The translations under genes were made by a program, and so were the position numbers. This document shows positions 32,815 through 44,068 of a DNA stretch of 64,000 nucleotides, in pieces. How positions within the stretch are numbered: position 1 is the stretch's first letter; each line of letters opens with the position of its first letter. The stretch lies in NCBI GenBank assembly GCA_948470475.1, contig OX419336.1, positions 4,193,484 to 4,257,483 on the forward strand, read 5' to 3'. Under the pieces are notes generated by a model that saw only the letters and a program-made list of their open reading frames with translations, was not told the DNA's origin and searched no databases. This DNA comes from Galaxea fascicularis. Lineage: Eukaryota > Cnidaria > Anthozoa > Scleractinia > Euphylliidae.

Positions 32815-35800
32815 GTAAGATAATGTTGCTGCTTCAATTTTTGGCTGATGGTATGGAGCATTTGAATTTTTGGTACTTAGGTTGGATAAAGGGCAAGCAT
32901 TTTACATTTTCAAAAAATATATTGTTGTGAAATTTCCTGCCTGTGGGCTAATCTCTCCAGTCAAATATACCAGAATTTCTGAGGAGGACTGGTCATGAAA
33001 GCCCTTCCCACTTGCCAGTTAACAACTATAACAATCAAATCCCTATCCTATGCTTAACAATGAAAGGTGCATCAGATGACGTTTTTGATTCTGTCAAATG
33101 TAGCATGATGCACTAGAGGACTATCTAGAGGCAGTGTTAATGCTCTGAGTAAATCATTGTTAACTCTGCTCTTAACTACACTGCCTTAGTCTTCTTGGAG
33201 GTTGCTGGGTACTGAAGTCCGTGTAAGTCTAAAGCCGACTTTATGAAAAATCGTTTAGAGTTTTGTTGTATATGCTGTACAAGAACATCATTTCCTGACA
33301 TGCTGAAATTTGTGTTACCATTTTAGAAGACAGGCTACTTTTTGAGGTTGTTACAGTCGCTAATATTTATGAAAATAAAGCCAAATATTTTTTAGATAAT
33401 AAGAACTTTTTCAAGATATTTAGAAAAAAAATTGGGAATTTCAGAAACCATATTTAGGTGATTTTATGTGATGTTTGTATCTTGGCATAGGCCAATAATT
33501 GGACTAATTCATGAACTTTTGATTAAGTCTCAGTTGTGACAAGGATTTAATTTCTCACTGACAGATAGCAAGAATAGAATAAATGATCAGTGTAGAAATG
33601 GCTGTTTTGCATGCCATGTCATCACTGGCAAACCTCTGTTTTAAATTTGTCAGCCCTACCTGTGACCAGAGGCCTGAAGATAAAGGTTCATTGTTCAACA
33701 TATCCGAAGTGCATTCATTTGATGTTTAGACCAACTCTCCTAAATATTACTGAAATCTACAGGGAGACATCGAGGCAAAAATGTATTCTAATATCAGGGT
33801 TAAAGTTGTTAACAGTATAAAATTATGTGTGTCAAATGGAAGGTTGACCCATTACTGATCTGGTCTAAGAAAACAAGGTATGCTGTATCCAGGTAGGGTT
33901 ATAGCTAAATATTGAGAGCACTTGCCAGCCAGGTGAGTGACTCCGTATATGCCAACTCTTCCAAATTAACAGGGAGTCTCCCACATACAGAGAAAATCTT
34001 CCGGTCTCCTGTACGATATCTCCCAGATAAAAGTAAATTGGATCAGTTCCCACCTAAGATTAAACCACACATTTTCCAAAAACCCAAATCATCTGGCTTC
34101 TTATGGTTATATATGACATACCTTGTACGTAATAGTCGTAATTCATTAGGTTGAAAACAAAGAAATGCACTGACGTTCCTTTTTATTACCACTATATAAT
34201 TAAAGCAAGTCTGATTGAATGAGCATTCAACCAATAAGTTCCTGACGGATAGATCCAGTCAGATTAGGCAGGTTTGGTAGGTTGAGGGAGGGGGAGATGG
34301 GGTTGGCACAGAAAAATTCCAGATTTGAAATTTGCAGGGGTTGCCATCTCGTGCTCACTGAAAGCACTATCTTGGGTCTGTGATTAATCCACCACTTAAG
34401 TAAGGGCCCAGTCAGTAAAGAAAGCCATCTAGCTTTGAATTCGACCAGCAGTGTCATTTTGTACAAGATTTTGCTTTGTCTAATATTACAAGACAGGAAC
34501 CAGAATTATTTGTTGTTAAACAAAGATAGGAATTTTATTAAGCACCTAGTTAGTTTGGATATTGTACAACAAAGGTGGAGCCAGAACTTTTAACAATTGG
34601 GGTTTAAAGGTACAAATGGAACCAGTAGAGCGTCTACACATGGCAAAATTTAATTAACAATTATTGGATGAGGTTGAGCATGATAGCGATAATTATCAAG
34701 GCCAAAGTTTGTGTTATCTGCCGAAGCCGAAGGCTAAGGCAGATAACACAAACTGAGGCCTTGATAATTATCGCTGTCATGCGAAAACCAAATCCAATAA
34801 TTGTTTTATTATGCATATTCCTGAGCTGCACTGGCGACTCCACCATAACAAAAATGATCAAACTGCTGGTTAGTGTATTAGTTGACGTCACTTCTGCATG
34901 CATAAAACTATTGTCTGTAGGTATGACGTCAGAGAAACAGAGCTAGCAAGAATTAGCTGTGTGCTTATAGCCAATCAAAATCGAGGTGACACCAATGTAT
35001 AATAATAATAATTATTTGTACTTCTTGAAGATGAACATCACCTATTTGGGCAAAATGATCTATAACTTTTACTTGGACGACAGATATTTTTGGGTGAGTG
35101 CTAATTTGTGACCCTGTGATGGAAACCACTGGGTAGACCAGTGACTTTCAGGTAGAATAAATAGGCTTGGATGCTAGCTATTCCCAATCACTTCTTTATG
35201 AGGTTATATTATTAATAAATAATAAAAATTGTTATGTCACAAAAGCTGAAGTTTGAAACAATTTGTTTTCACCTCACAAATAAAAAAATCTTCTACCATC
35301 CACATTCATTCATTATTTTTTTCCTTCTTGTAAAATTTCGCTTGTTTTCAATATTGGATAAGTGTGACTGTGCTGCTCCCAAAAATGCCAATATCCTAAG
35401 TGTGTGAGATTTTTTAGTTTGGTGTCCACTACATGTAGTTATGTTTTGAAGAGGGCAGGTTCTTAATGACGCCAGAATAGATGGGTACATATCCCAAGAC
35501 AATGTCCTTGTGTTTACAGCTCAAGAAAGGAAGGTGCAGTCAAACCTCGCTTACCCAGGCTTCTTAATCAACAAGGTATGACTAAGGTACCTGGAAACTA
35601 ATCATTTGCGTTTCAAAAAGCAAATGTTTTGGATCAAAGTTTTTGCATGAAGGTCGTTTATATGACACATTAACTTTTGATGTCCTAATAAATTCAATTA
35701 ATACTCATATTATTATTTCTGACTGATCCAGACTTTTTGTTATCATTGAAACTACCGGTATATACCAAGTTTCGGTGAGTGATCCAGGTAATCAATATTA

Positions 35801-36364
35801 TTATTTAGGTCCTGCCTTGCAATTAAATCTCTAGAAACACCAAGTCATGTTCACACTTTCCTTTAGAAAGCACTCTCTCCTTTGAAATTCTTGAGACTCA
35901 TTAGAGAAATACAATGCATATTTTCTGGAACAACAAATTTGAGTCCTTTACCATCTATTTTTTGCTTATATTTATCACCATTTTATTAATATTTAATTTA
36001 TTATGTGCGGAAGGTTCAACTGTATGCTACATTATAATAAAACTACACAGGGTGCATGATGTAGCCTGTGAACCCTTGAGTAAAATAATAAAATCTAAAA
36101 TCTATATACATCATTAAACGACCCGTTAAACTAAACTGTGTCCTTATTTCTTATTCAAATTGCCACCTTAAAAGTTCTAGCAATGTTTGAACAGACATCC
36201 TGATAATACTGCTCTCTGCATCTTCTGCAGTACATCGGTGCATCTTCCCCCAACGAGTTCATGTAACAAGACAACTAGCTCCTGTGACAATCCCCCAAGG
36301 ACATCCATGATAATAATGTACTGCTTAGCCTCATATCCCATTGAAAGGGACCGTACTTAAAGAC
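32815..36364. other. Intergenic, no gene recognised
   Basis: Mostly AT-rich DNA lacking coding signal. It contains one long palindrome (34658-34803). No C-terminal sulfatase exon belonging to the upstream pseudogene was found. Confidence 0.5.
34658..34803. repeat. Palindromic fold-back element, 146 bp
   Basis: Arms GATAATTATCAAGGCC and AGTTTGTGTTATCTGCC pair with their inverses around a loop of about 20 bp rich in GCCGAAG. The outer ends CAATTATTGGAT and ATCCAATAATTG also pair. Confidence 0.8.

Positions 36365-36406
<42 letters not shown>
36365..36406. repeat. (ATT)n microsatellite, LINE tail
   Basis: About 14 ATT units directly before a minus-strand LINE 3' fragment, consistent with being its 3' tail. 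Confidence 0.85.
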
Positions 36407-36720
36407 CATTACGATGATGATGATAATAATAATTGTATTTATATAGCACACATATCCTATTAAAGTTCATGGCAAAAAAAATATACGAATAATAGAATAA
36501 GAATAACCACACTTAATACAAAACAAAGAACAACTATTTACAAATCCTGTAAAAAGATAGGTCTTAAGGGCTTTCTTAAAACTATTGATTGAATTGAGTC
36601 TGCGCAAAGCTAATAGTACATTATTCCAAAGTCTCAGGGCAAATACAGAGAATGCTCTATCTCTTTAAGTCAGCTGGGCTGATCTAGCTATACAGGAGCA
36701 TATTAGTAACAGAGTGCATT
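36407..36720 (-). mobile_element. 3' fragment of a CR1/L2-like LINE
   Basis: On the minus strand, about 36530-36640 reads RLWNNVLLALRRLNSINSFK and then KALKTYLF, the usual end of the ORF2 protein in CR1-like elements. The following DNA (GTGCTATATAAATACAATT) and ATT tail resemble the 3' end of the fragment at 9247-9660. Upstream domains are missing. Confidence 0.75.
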
Positions 36721-36997
36721 GATCTTAAGTGAGTATGAAAATGTAACAAATTAGATAACTAGGCTGGAGACATACCATTTGTACACTTAAACGCTAATAA
36801 CAAGATTTTAAAAACTATACGGTAACAAACTGGGAGCCAATGAAGGTCAAACAAACTGGAGTGATCATCAGAAATTGCCATTGCCATAATTTTGCCATTG
36901 GCATTGATATTGATATCATCATTGTTATTAGCTATAAAATATTTTGGTTTGAGAATTCACCAAATCACTCTACCATGCAGCACAGAGATCATAAACT

Positions 36998-39900
36998 TCA
37001 AGGATAATGTTCAAGTTCTCTGTCACTTTCCTTGCAGTTGCAAGAAGGAAAATTACAGCACATTTGTAAACTGGGGTGGAAGAAGTTCTTGTGCTTTTCC
37101 ATTTGATTAGGCACACTTTCAACACTTTCCTTGTGCAAAGTGACTGCAGGGTAAATATCTTTCATCACTTGTTGATATTTTGGTGTGTTGGCAGCAACAG
37201 GATTCCTCTCAAAAGGATCATTGGTGATGTCATAAAGAAGTGGGGGATCATGGACAGTAACATAATCACCATGGCAAGAACAGATGGCTTGTCCAATACA
37301 TGTTTCAGCTCCTGCAGTCCATTTCGGTGTCATGAAATGTGCCTTCCAAATAACATTGCTGTTCTTTAGATAATAACGGACTGCATGGACCTGATTTCCA
37401 CAATAGTGAAACATAAACTCATGGGAGGATTGCCGTGATTGGTTTGTCAGAAGTGGCAACAGATCTTTGCCATCCACTATACGATCTTGTGGAAGATCTT
37501 GACCAGCTAGTTTGGCAACTGTTGGTAGCAAATCCATGCTATTTGTAGGCTCATCAAGTGAGATGCCAGCTGGAATGTGACCTGGCCATGACACCACTGT
37601 AGGCATCCTAACACCATACATACATACATACATACAACCTTTATTTATGTGTCAAATCTAAAATAGCAGTTATACAACCACTAACTGGGGACACTAAATA
37701 GTACCTAAAATTTTTTTTAAGAAATTTAAAAATAAAACAATATATATGTACAATTTAAAATCTAACCTAAGTCTTACATAAAAGGCAGTTTTCACATTTA
37801 CTATCAGTCAATTTAGAAACAAGGTCTATTCTACGTATGTTACATTTAAAAGATGATATGGATGTCAGTTCTCTTACATTTCTTGGTACAATTGCCCATA
37901 TTTTGGGTCCCATATATCTAAGCGAATGTTTTCCAAAAGTAACAGTATTAAATCTAGGTATACCAAAATCATTATTACGCAGTGTGTACTTAAGTTGTGG
38001 AATTTGAAAAAGGCTACATATGTAATTAGGAGATAAATTGTTCTTTACCTTATACATAAGAATGGCTATATCCTGTAGTCTTCTGTTCTGCAGTGTACTT
38101 AGGTTAGCCATGTCTAATAATTTATCATAACTACTCCCCTTATCACAGTAAACTGCCCTAAGTGCCCTTTCTTGAATACGTTCCAATTTTCTAGTATCAC
38201 TCGCCCTACAAAAATGCCAGACAAGATGGCTGTATGTTAAATAAGGAAGAATGGCTGCCTTAAACAACTTCAGCTTGGTGTCTGTTGGTATCATATTCCT
38301 GAGCCTCATCAGGACTCCAACACGCTGGCTACTCCTCTTACAAATGTTAGCAATGTGTTCATCAAATTGAAGCCTATTGTCTATATATACCCCAAGAAGT
38401 TTTAAACACTTGGTAGATTTAACTTCATTGTCATCAATTATAATACTATCCATATCATTATTTTTATTCCCAAGTGTCATTGTCTGATACTTGTCATAGT
38501 TCCCTTTTAAGAAATTCGATCTATACCATCTGGAGGCTAATTCGGCACTTGCTATTAACTTATCATACACTTCAGTAACATTACTGCCTGCAGCATGGAA
38601 CTGGTGGTCGTCTGCATACATATTGATATTAGAATTAGAATTTACACTGTATGTCAGATCATTTTGGAACATGTTCCATATCAATGGTCCAAATGCGGAG
38701 CCCTGTGGACATCCCCTTGACCCCCTCTCCCACTCACTCACTGTGGATCCCAACTTCACCCTATTGTACCGATCAGTGAAGTAGGAGTCCAACAATTTTA
38801 GACTGTTACCCCGAATACCATAAGCCTTTAATTTAGCAAGTGTGAGTGGATAGTAGAGGGAATCAAAGGCTTTACTCATGTCCGTAGAAAGAACACCTAC
38901 CACTTTATGTTCATCTAAAGATATCTTCCAATTCTCTGTCATAGCCAGTAGAGCTGTTTCGCAGCTATGATTTTTCCTGTAGGCTGTCAGTTTATCACAT
39001 AATTTATCATTGAAACTATAATTAAGCTGTTTACTAAGTAACTGTTCAAAAATCTTATTTATAGTAACTTGTACAGTTATGGGCCTATAGTTCTCTTTCT
39101 CATGGGGGTCCTCTTTCTTAAATACTGGTGTCCACTCTCCTTTCTTCCACACCGCAGGCCACTCACCCAATGTTATACATGAATTGTATAGTGCTGTCAG
39201 AGGCCCTGATAGTTCTCTAGCACCCAGCTTAAATGCTTTGGGGGGGACTCCATCCCAACCAGTACTCTTTCTGGGGTTAATACTTTCCAGTGCGGTCTCC
39301 ACCTCAAGTATCTCCAGATTCCGAAACTGGAAGTCTTGATGGCCTATCATATTCTCTGTGATATTCCGAACACTTGAATGAGTCACAAAGGAAGAGTCAG
39401 TTATGCTTTCTGTGTCACCAATTCCATCAGCAATGGTAGAAAAATAGTGACATAGATGATTTGCAATCTTACTTTGATCATGACTTATCGCTCCTTCAAT
39501 GTTTAAGCTCAACTCATTAGTGGTACCCTTATTCCTCTTTTCACTCAAGAAGGGCATAAATGCATAAATGCATAAATGCCTCCCAAGCCTGCCCTTTACC
39601 TATCAAAGATAACAAAATAATAACAATAAGTAACAATGACAATAACTATGACAATGGCAATGGTAATGGTAGTGACAGTGACAGTGATAGTGACAATGAT
39701 AACGCAGGGTTGTTATTAGAAGCCGGGACCCGGGTAACGGCACCTGTATAATATGAACACAGTACCTGTTGTTGCTGTTTAGATATTGAAAAGAGCAAGC
39801 CAAAGAAATCTTAAGGGTACCCACCTATTGAATTGTATACCCTCCTATTTCTTCAATTAACGAAACCCCTACAATGACATTGATACTGATACTGATAATA

Positions 39901-42709
39901 ATAATGATAATGATCATGGTGAATCAAGGGGAAGGATATGGGCCCAAAGAACTTACTCGAATTCTAAAGCCTTCTCAGTCTGGACCTCCACCTTGATCAC
40001 TCTGGGAGACCCAGCCTGAGTACAGCCACCCACCCTCTCCAAGGAGAGAGCGTGGGAAAGAAGTTGAGCAAGAATTAGCATTTTAACAAATTTTATTTTA
40101 TTTTATTAGCTTCGCCAACTTCATATTAAATTGACACACTTACACACACACACACACAAAATAAACTATAAATGATATAATACAGGAATACAGGCAGGGA
40201 CTCTGCAACAGCTTGCGCCAATCTTCTTTATGCAATTGCAAAAATTGCGATCACAACTGCAACGATCATTCTTCATTTGATTTCTGTCAATAATATAATA
40301 TTTACCCAGGAAGCTCCACTCACCGCGAGGTGGTTTTCAGGCAGGTCCTGCATCCAGATCGAATTGGGTACCCGGAGAAAAACCTCTTGGAGCAGAGTAG
40401 AGAACCAACAACAAACTCAACCCACATATGACGTCAAGTCCAGGAATCGAACCTGGGCCATATTGGAGAGAGGCAAGCGCTCTCACCACTGCGCCAACCC
40501 TTCTCCCTCCCATATCCGCAGTTCACATGATTTCTTTCATATGCATCATTCACTTACATATCTTTCATGGGAACATATGAACCCAAAATTGACCTGCTCC
40601 CAACGTCAGTGGCTTCATAGCTCAGATGGTAGAGCATCGCACCAAAATCGCGAGGTCACAGGTTCAAGCCCTGTTGAGGTCCTGAATTTTTCTCAGGCTT
40701 CTTTACGCAATTGCAAAATTGCGACCACAACTGCGACGATCATTCTTCATTTGATTTAATTACTGCATCTAAACTACCCCCAGTTACATGTAACCCCTCA
40801 GGGCCCATGCTTTTTAGGCTATCTGTTATATCATCATGATTGTTGATGGCAGATCTAGAGGTAGTTCAGGTGTCAATACATTAAATTAATAATATAATAA
40901 TAATAATAATTATTATTATTTTTACCGCCTTTTCCAGCTGTTGTCAACTAAAACTGATATCCTCATATGTACGTACATAGATGGGTATGTAGTCTTTCAA
41001 CAAAAGCATGTTTTAGACTTAAATTCTTTGTTGTTTTGGCTTCAAGCAAATTGTGATGCACTTGAAATTAAGGTCCATCCCTATTACCTCAAGTTAATCT
41101 GCATAACCTTTATATACAGCCATATCTTACCTCCTTTGTAGATACCCTTCCAACCACCGTGGCATTCACCAGTTAAAGGATCTATTTCTTCTAAATGAGG
41201 ACCATTGTCAGAAGTGAAATAGACAAATGTGTTTTCCTTTAAATCCAGCATCTCAACAGCAGCCATGATCTGGCCAACACTCCAATCCATTTCCTCAACA
41301 TTGTCACCATAGCGACCATGAACACTGTGATTCACAAATGGCTTGGTGTTAAACAGTGCAGTGTGTACTTTGGCATATGACATGTACAAAAGGAAGGGGC
41401 CATCTTTGTTTGCTCAAATAAAATTCACTGCTTCATCTGTAAACTTCATTGTTAAGTTTTCCAAATCTATTGGTTGTTCCACAACTTCATAGTTTTTCAT
41501 CAGAAAGCAGTTGAACACTCCAAACAGTATCGTAGAGGTACACAATGCAAAGGCGATTGATATAGTTATTGCCAGGAATGAATAGAAAACACACTTACCC
41601 AACAACCCATTTATGTAGCAAATATGCAGGGTTATTGTGATAATTGTTGCTGCAATGAGGATGTTAGACAGCTGAAATCCTGGAATAATGAGATTTATCA
41701 CATAATGCCCTGGCTCACAATCTTTTAAGTTTGTGAGTGGTAGGCCATAGAAATATTGGAAACCTTGTTTCAAAGGGTGAAAGTGGAAATCAGAAGTGGA
41801 CAAAGAATGCAGTCCAAGATGCCATTTTCCAATTATGCCTGTCAAAAAAACAAAAAAAATGTGATCCCATGAACAATCACACTCTTGTTGCTTCTCTGGT
41901 GGACTACCCAACCTTGGAAAGATACCTATATATTATAGAGAGTTGGAACTGAAACTTGACCAAATCCCTCCAAATCTGCCCAAGAACCACACAGGACACG
42001 AAAAGTACCACAAAGGAGTTGAGGTGGGAAGTTTTTTTTGAAAGTCGTTGCTAATTTCCCTTCAAATCCGATACGGTTTTCTCCCCATACAAAGCCTTAT
42101 AATTTCACCATTACGCTGGTGACCGTAGAGCTTGGGCTACCTGTAGTCACACGCTCTCCGCACTGCTTGCGATAAAGGGGCACAGTAATGACCCTAATCC
42201 CTTTCCCTGAAAAATTTACAGCAGCGAAATTAGAGTAATTTTTAGCGAGGTTAAACCCTGCTAGTCAAAGCTGTATTCTTTCCTTTGTCAAATCTATGCG
42301 GGGGACAAAGGTCTCTCTCACCTGTTGTAAACCCAGAGGCCGCTGCAATTTCTGCAAATGTGGTTTCATTTGGAGGGAGACCACCAGATCCTGATGTGAA
42401 AATGAACACTCTTAATTGTCCACGATCTGAAGCAAGTCCTGATCGGATTGGATACCTTCCTGTTAGAAAAGCAGCCCTGTTAGGTGTGCAGAGCGAATCT
42501 GGTGTGACATCGTGTCGCAAGCGAGCTCCTTGCTCAGCTAGCCGATCTATGTTAGGTGTTTTAATCGTGTTGTTACCGAAGCAGCCTACATCCCCAATTC
42601 CAAGGTCGTCCACTAAGAATATAAGAATGTTTGGTGGCCTTGCAGATGAAAGGCTAATCAGGAAAACCGGGAAAATTAAAATAGATCCGACAGACCACAT
42701 CCTCTTCAA
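36998..42709 (-). CDS. Steryl-sulfatase-like gene, possibly inactivated
   Basis: Family role: hydrolysis of sulfate esters such as steroid sulfates by a membrane-bound lumenal enzyme using formylglycine. Exons seen: 42322-42709, 41131-41838 and 36998-37607. Exon 1 encodes a hydrophobic N-terminal signal, metal-binding VDDLG (Asp34-Asp35) and [15 protein letters not shown], where Cys74 is the formylglycine precursor (C-x-P-x-R kept, Asn where Ser is usual). Exon 2 has GKWHLG, two membrane segments as in vertebrate STS, and [10 protein letters not shown]. The last exon has [35 protein letters not shown] and a Cys-rich end. Problems: an in-frame TGA at 41414-41416 (in NFI-TGA-ANKDGPF), no clear short exon for the WEGGIR block, and a LINE ending a few bases before the last acceptor. 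It is either newly dead or needs readthrough. Confidence 0.85.
37616..39605 (-). mobile_element. 5'-truncated CR1/L2-like LINE inside the sulfatase gene
   Basis: About 2 kb containing the reverse transcriptase frame at 37767-39557. The 3' end has AATAAA and a (TGTA)n run at about 37616-37636, typical of the short 3' repeats of this LINE group. No endonuclease domain is upstream; instead a short GCATTTAT triplication and AC/GT-rich low-complexity DNA follow, so the 5' end is cut off. It is in the same direction as the host gene. Confidence 0.85.
37767..39557 (-). CDS. Non-LTR retrotransposon reverse transcriptase
   Basis: An intact frame of 596 codons. In order: finger motifs ([19 protein letters not shown], about residues 92-110, and [16 protein letters not shown]), palm motif [17 protein letters not shown] with a catalytic Asp, [16 protein letters not shown], and the catalytic box [10 protein letters not shown]. 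The thumb follows, then [17 protein letters not shown] and a C-terminal [20 protein letters not shown]. The order is that of CR1/L2/Jockey-type elements. Upstream endonuclease is absent. The lack of stop codons suggests recent insertion; the nearest upstream stop in frame lies only about 45 bases before the first Met. Confidence 0.92.
   Translation of the reverse strand: MPFLSEKRNKGTTNELSLNIEGAISHDQSKIANHLCHYFSTIADGIGDTESITDSSFVTHSSVRNITENMIGHQDFQFRNLEILEVETALESINPRKSTGWDGVPPKAFKLGARELSGPLTALYNSCITLGEWPAVWKKGEWTPVFKKEDPHEKENYRPITVQVTINKIFEQLLSKQLNYSFNDKLCDKLTAYRKNHSCETALLAMTENWKISLDEHKVVGVLSTDMSKAFDSLYYPLTLAKLKAYGIRGNSLKLLDSYFTDRYNRVKLGSTVSEWERGSRGCPQGSAFGPLIWNMFQNDLTYSVNSNSNINMYADDHQFHAAGSNVTEVYDKLIASAELASRWYRSNFLKGNYDKYQTMTLGNKNNDMDSIIIDDNEVKSTKCLKLLGVYIDNRLQFDEHIANICKRSSQRVGVLMRLRNMIPTDTKLKLFKAAILPYLTYSHLVWHFCRASDTRKLERIQERALRAVYCDKGSSYDKLLDMANLSTLQNRRLQDIAILMYKVKNNLSPNYICSLFQIPQLKYTLRNNDFGIPRFNTVTFGKHSLRYMGPKIWAIVPRNVRELTSISSFKCNIRRIDLVSKLTDSKCENCLLCKT
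40308..40500 (-). mobile_element. tRNA-derived SINE (second family) nested in an older SINE
   Basis: On the minus strand the head reads GGGTTGGCGCAGTGGTGAGA with B-box GGTTCGATTCC, then a body with TTTTTCTCCGGGTACCC. The same body occurs at 56080-56212. On both sides lie parts of the other SINE's tail (CTTCATTTGATTT before, CATATCCGCAGTTCACATG after), which normally are continuous, showing that this copy split an older one. Confidence 0.78.
40609..40762 (+). mobile_element. tRNA-derived SINE, sulfatase intron
   Basis: The head GTGGCTTCATAGCTCAGATG has an A-box (TAGCTCAGATGGTAGAGC) and B-box (GGTTCAAGCCC), followed by GAGGTCCTGAATTTTTCTCA and GCTTCTTTACGCAATTGC, ending at CATTCTTCATTTGATTT. 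It is the best-preserved member of the family also seen at 24717. Confidence 0.82.
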
Positions 42710-43050
42710 TCCGCGATCAGGACGCGATCGGTCTCGCGACTTTTTTTTTTTTTTTTTTGGGAAGTCGACTGGGAACTAGTCGATTGGTGCGCTTTCCCCT
42801 TGCAGTTTGGAGTTCTCATTTTTTGGCGATTTGAGCCTATAAACGTTCTTAAAATGTACATGGTATAGTATTTCAATGTCAATGGGGACTTGACCAGGAA
42901 ACCTGGAGTTGCTTGTCACATGCGGGTTGTAAATATAAAATGTTTCTTATACATTGTCACTAAAAATTTTACATGTATGTAGAGTAAGTTTAATGCAAAG
43001 TTTCCACTTACATATATATACACCCCTTGTATGACTTGCTCTGATGCCGC

Positions 43051-43176
43051 TAGCCTGCGTAGCAAGCGTTTCCGTGGGGTTTCCGCGCAAATTTCGATCT
43101 CCCGCCCCAACTTTCGCGCGGCCAAAACATCGAAATTTGCGCGGAAACCCCACGGAAACGCTTTCCACGCAGGCTA
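43051..43176. repeat. Palindromic fold-back element, 126 bp
   Basis: TAGCCTGCGTAGCAAGCGTT and TTCCGTGGGGTTTCCGCGC pair with their inverses around a short GC-rich centre (CCCGCCCCAACTTTC). The arms are almost identical. Confidence 0.85.
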
Positions 43177-43764
43177 TGATGCCGCGAACAAGATGTCGCA
43201 CCAACCAACTCTAAATTAGGCTTTACAAATAGCACTGAACACAGAGGTTCACAACGCCACAAAAACAATGTAAGTGAGCAAAATAAAACGTTCTTACTGG
43301 CTCTCAACCTGGGTATGTTCTGTTAGCATGTTCTCAAAATTTGGCAAATCTCAGTCTCCGAATGATCAAAGAACTTCTTTGGGTATCCAAAACAATCTGA
43401 AAATTCGTGGTAGTGCCCAGGGGGTAGGGTCTACGTAGTTCTGCGAACCCAAAGTATAATCATTTCTGGAAATTTCTTGGGCTCGGAGATTCGGTACGGG
43501 ATTTTTTGAGGGTTAATTTTTGGTCCAGGGATATTTTTAAGGTTTTGTTGGAAGCACTACAGTTTTATTTTGGGGCCCGTCGCCTACAATCCTTCAAAGG
43601 AACCCCCCCCCCCTCCTCCTCCCCGTCTGGGCCCAGGGAGAATGCGAGATCACGTACCATTTTCTTCTACAAACCGGGGGCTTTTTTGGGGCTTGATGAA
43701 ATCGAGACAGCGAAACGGCTTTTTGTAACACTTCGAGACCCGCCGTGAAATTTGACTAAATTTT

Positions 43765-43990
43765 GCGAAACTTGCTCTTTGGACGAACATACCTCACCCT
43801 TCCATTGGTTCTGCTATTTTGCACTGTGTGACTCAGTCGTCTGTGACTTTGCAGGTCAAGACTGGTATAATTACTTTTCGAAACTTCAGCTAAATTGTTC
43901 GAAACTTGTTGTTTGGAGGTACACGCACCACCCGTTCCTTGGTTCTGCTATTTGCACTGTGTGACTCCGTCGTCTGCCGACTTGGAGCCG
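43765..43990. repeat. Diverged tandem duplication before rolling-stone-like gene 1
   Basis: Two segments about 134 bp apart (43765-43850 and 43898-43985) share CGAAACTTG, TTGGTTCTGCTATTT and GCACTGTGTGACTC-GTCGTCTG. The second copy ends about 80 bp before the ATG of exon 1, so it may be part of the promoter or 5' UTR. Confidence 0.65.
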
Positions 43991-44068
43991 TCAAGAACAC
44001 CGTTGTCTTTTTTAAAGTTCCATTTGTTGCAACACACGGATCGAAGCTCTTCGGCTGACTGACAAATT

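Larger units (their letters stand above)
42710..44068. other. Intergenic between sulfatase and rolling-stone-like genes
   Basis: Head-to-head promoter space. It holds a T18 run near 42742, a long palindrome (43051-43176), a C-run near 43604 and a diverged tandem duplication (43765-43990). No coding exon was recognised. Confidence 0.5.

Noticed and set aside
39950..40030. Candidate missing sulfatase exon (minus strand text EGFRIR before a GTAAGT)
   Set aside because: It has a TGA where Trp is expected and its phase does not fit the last exon. The similarity is too short to accept.
40609..40685. tRNA gene
   Set aside because: Same SINE family as 24717 with the same body and tail; not a functional tRNA by structure.
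41414..41416. Selenocysteine reading of the TGA in the sulfatase
   Set aside because: The position is not the catalytic residue, which is Cys74 in exon 1, and family members carry Gln or Arg-like residues there. I cannot identify a SECIS element by eye, so a mutated sense codon is simpler.
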